Shown here piece by piece: positions 29,608 through 30,089 of a stretch of 30,089 bases of DNA. This stretch comes from Gnetum montanum. Lineage: Eukaryota; Streptophyta; Gnetopsida; Gnetales; Gnetaceae. The stretch spans positions 11,540 through 41,628 of the forward strand of contig MNCI01004358.1 in NCBI GenBank assembly GCA_015680685.1, in the 5' to 3' direction. The position numbers and the translations under genes were made by a program. The notes below the pieces were generated by a model, which saw only the letters and a list, made by a program, of their open reading frames with translations, was not told the origin of the DNA and did no database searches. The stretch's first letter is position 1. Each line of letters starts with the position of its first letter.

Positions 29608-29705
29608 TTATTGTGGTTCTTTATTCTCCAAAGCCAAGGGTTGACGTGAGGGTTGCTCGTAAGATCATTCTGAAGTGTTGTAAGACATGTAGTAAAAGCC
29701 GACGG

Positions 29706-30089
29706 ATTACAAATCGCTGGAAATGCACCGTGCAAGGCTCTTTTGCATTTAGGTTTCAATGTCAACTTGATTTCTTAATAAATGTACAAGGCCTGGAACC
29801 TACATCCATTGAAAAAGAGCAACATCCATCTAGAGTTGGCTGACTAGTCCATCACTATCCCATTGGGACTAGTGGAAGACATTGTTACTACTATTTGTGG
29901 ATGGTCATACCTAGTTGACTTCTTAGTGATTTAGGTAAACAATAGTAAGGGGTACTTCCCAATCATAATGGAAAGAGCATGGCTAAGAACCATCGATGCA
30001 TGCCTAGGAATCTGTGATCTTTCCCTAGAAATATCAAAGGAAAATACATTCGAAAAGATCAAGAAGAAGATATTTCTATGCATCACATA
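29706..30089 (+). pseudogene. Gypsy aspartic protease region (continues past window)
   Basis: Frame 1 from about 29710 gives KALLHLGFNVNLIS, matching the Athila/Tat protease active site A-L-I-D-L-G-x-x-x-N-L, with the catalytic Asp changed to His (codon CAT at 29746). Further on come ELAD, SITIPLGLVEDIV, YLVDFLVI and FPIIMERAWLRTIDA, the usual second half ending in an I-L-G-R-P-W-L-like block. Stops at about 29764 and 29845 and near 29930 break it. It is the continuation of the gag at 19680-22342, separated from it by the viral insertion. Confidence 0.8.

Larger units (their letters stand above)
22343..29705 (+). mobile_element. Endogenous pararetrovirus (Caulimoviridae), more than one genome length
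   Basis: The 7,363-bp insertion consists of one 6,670-bp genome period plus a 693-bp terminal redundancy. Gene order is leader, movement protein, coat protein with zinc knuckle, aspartic protease, RT, RNase H, second ORF. There is no integrase, and the primer site fits initiator Met-tRNA, both typical of Caulimoviridae. Organisation with one polyprotein plus a downstream ORF resembles florendoviruses and the gymnosperm endogenous caulimovirids (gymnendoviruses); this genus-level placement is inference. It sits between gag and protease of a Gypsy element. Every ORF is broken, so it is a fossil. Confidence 0.88.
29013..29705 (+). repeat. Right copy of the viral terminal redundancy
   Basis: It is collinear with 22343-23035 without gaps. 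It contains the end of the second ORF, TATAAATAG at 29241, AATAAA at 29496 and a primer site at 29595. It ends abruptly at about 29705, where Gypsy protease sequence takes over. Confidence 0.92.

Noticed and set aside
22343-29705. The 693-bp direct repeats read as LTRs of a retrotransposon
   Set aside because: The primer site lies inside the repeat, the repeat begins within an ORF, there are no TG...CA ends, no integrase is present, and a movement protein is. This fits a caulimovirid with terminal redundancy.

Overview
This window looks like intergenic DNA from a large, repeat-filled plant nuclear genome. A gymnosperm is my best guess. That is an inference from the very old, heavily mutated mix of Ty3/Gypsy elements and an endogenous caulimovirid; no marker gene proves it. 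I found no intact gene, tRNA, rRNA or CRISPR array. Almost every coding region is broken by in-frame stops, many at codons for conserved Gln, Arg or Trp, as expected from long decay of methylated cytosines.

Layout. (1) 60-3550, minus strand: a decayed gene-like region of unknown function with good plant splice signals, an acidic tract and a possible coiled coil. (2) 3640-4290: low-complexity CATAGCA-type sequence. (3) 4300-7156, plus strand: a 5'-truncated Ty3/Gypsy pol of the Tat lineage, with RT, a first RNase H, a second (archaeal-type) RNase H and integrase, followed by a ~30-bp minisatellite at 7196-7510. (4) 9000-10112: degenerate ~195-bp tandem units carrying hairpins, then a C45 run with an N. 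(5) 10446-11930: a ~767-bp direct tandem duplication in which each copy has a TATA box. (6) 11935-13668: the 3' end of an LTR element, with a coiled-coil-like ORF, a polypurine tract and LTR A. (7) 13669-16777: AT-rich noncoding DNA. (8) 16778-18628, minus strand: the integrase and chromodomain end of a chromovirus, with an internal ~515-bp tandem duplication. (9) 18629 to the window end: a second member of the LTR A family, with LTR B, a tRNA-Asp-like primer site, a long gag and a protease.

The most interesting feature is at 22343-29705. An endogenous pararetrovirus (Caulimoviridae) lies between gag and protease of element 9. It carries one complete circular genome length (6,670 bp repeat to repeat) plus a 693-bp terminal redundancy. 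The redundancy holds the end of the last ORF, the promoter, the poly(A) signal and the initiator-Met-tRNA primer site. Gene order is leader, movement protein, coat protein with zinc knuckle, aspartic protease, reverse transcriptase, RNase H, and then a second ORF that overlaps the polyprotein stop. All of its genes are broken and the RT catalytic box is missing.

Two short duplications (21431-21546 and 24241-24338), each split by a single N, are almost certainly assembly artefacts. Removing each one restores the local reading frame.
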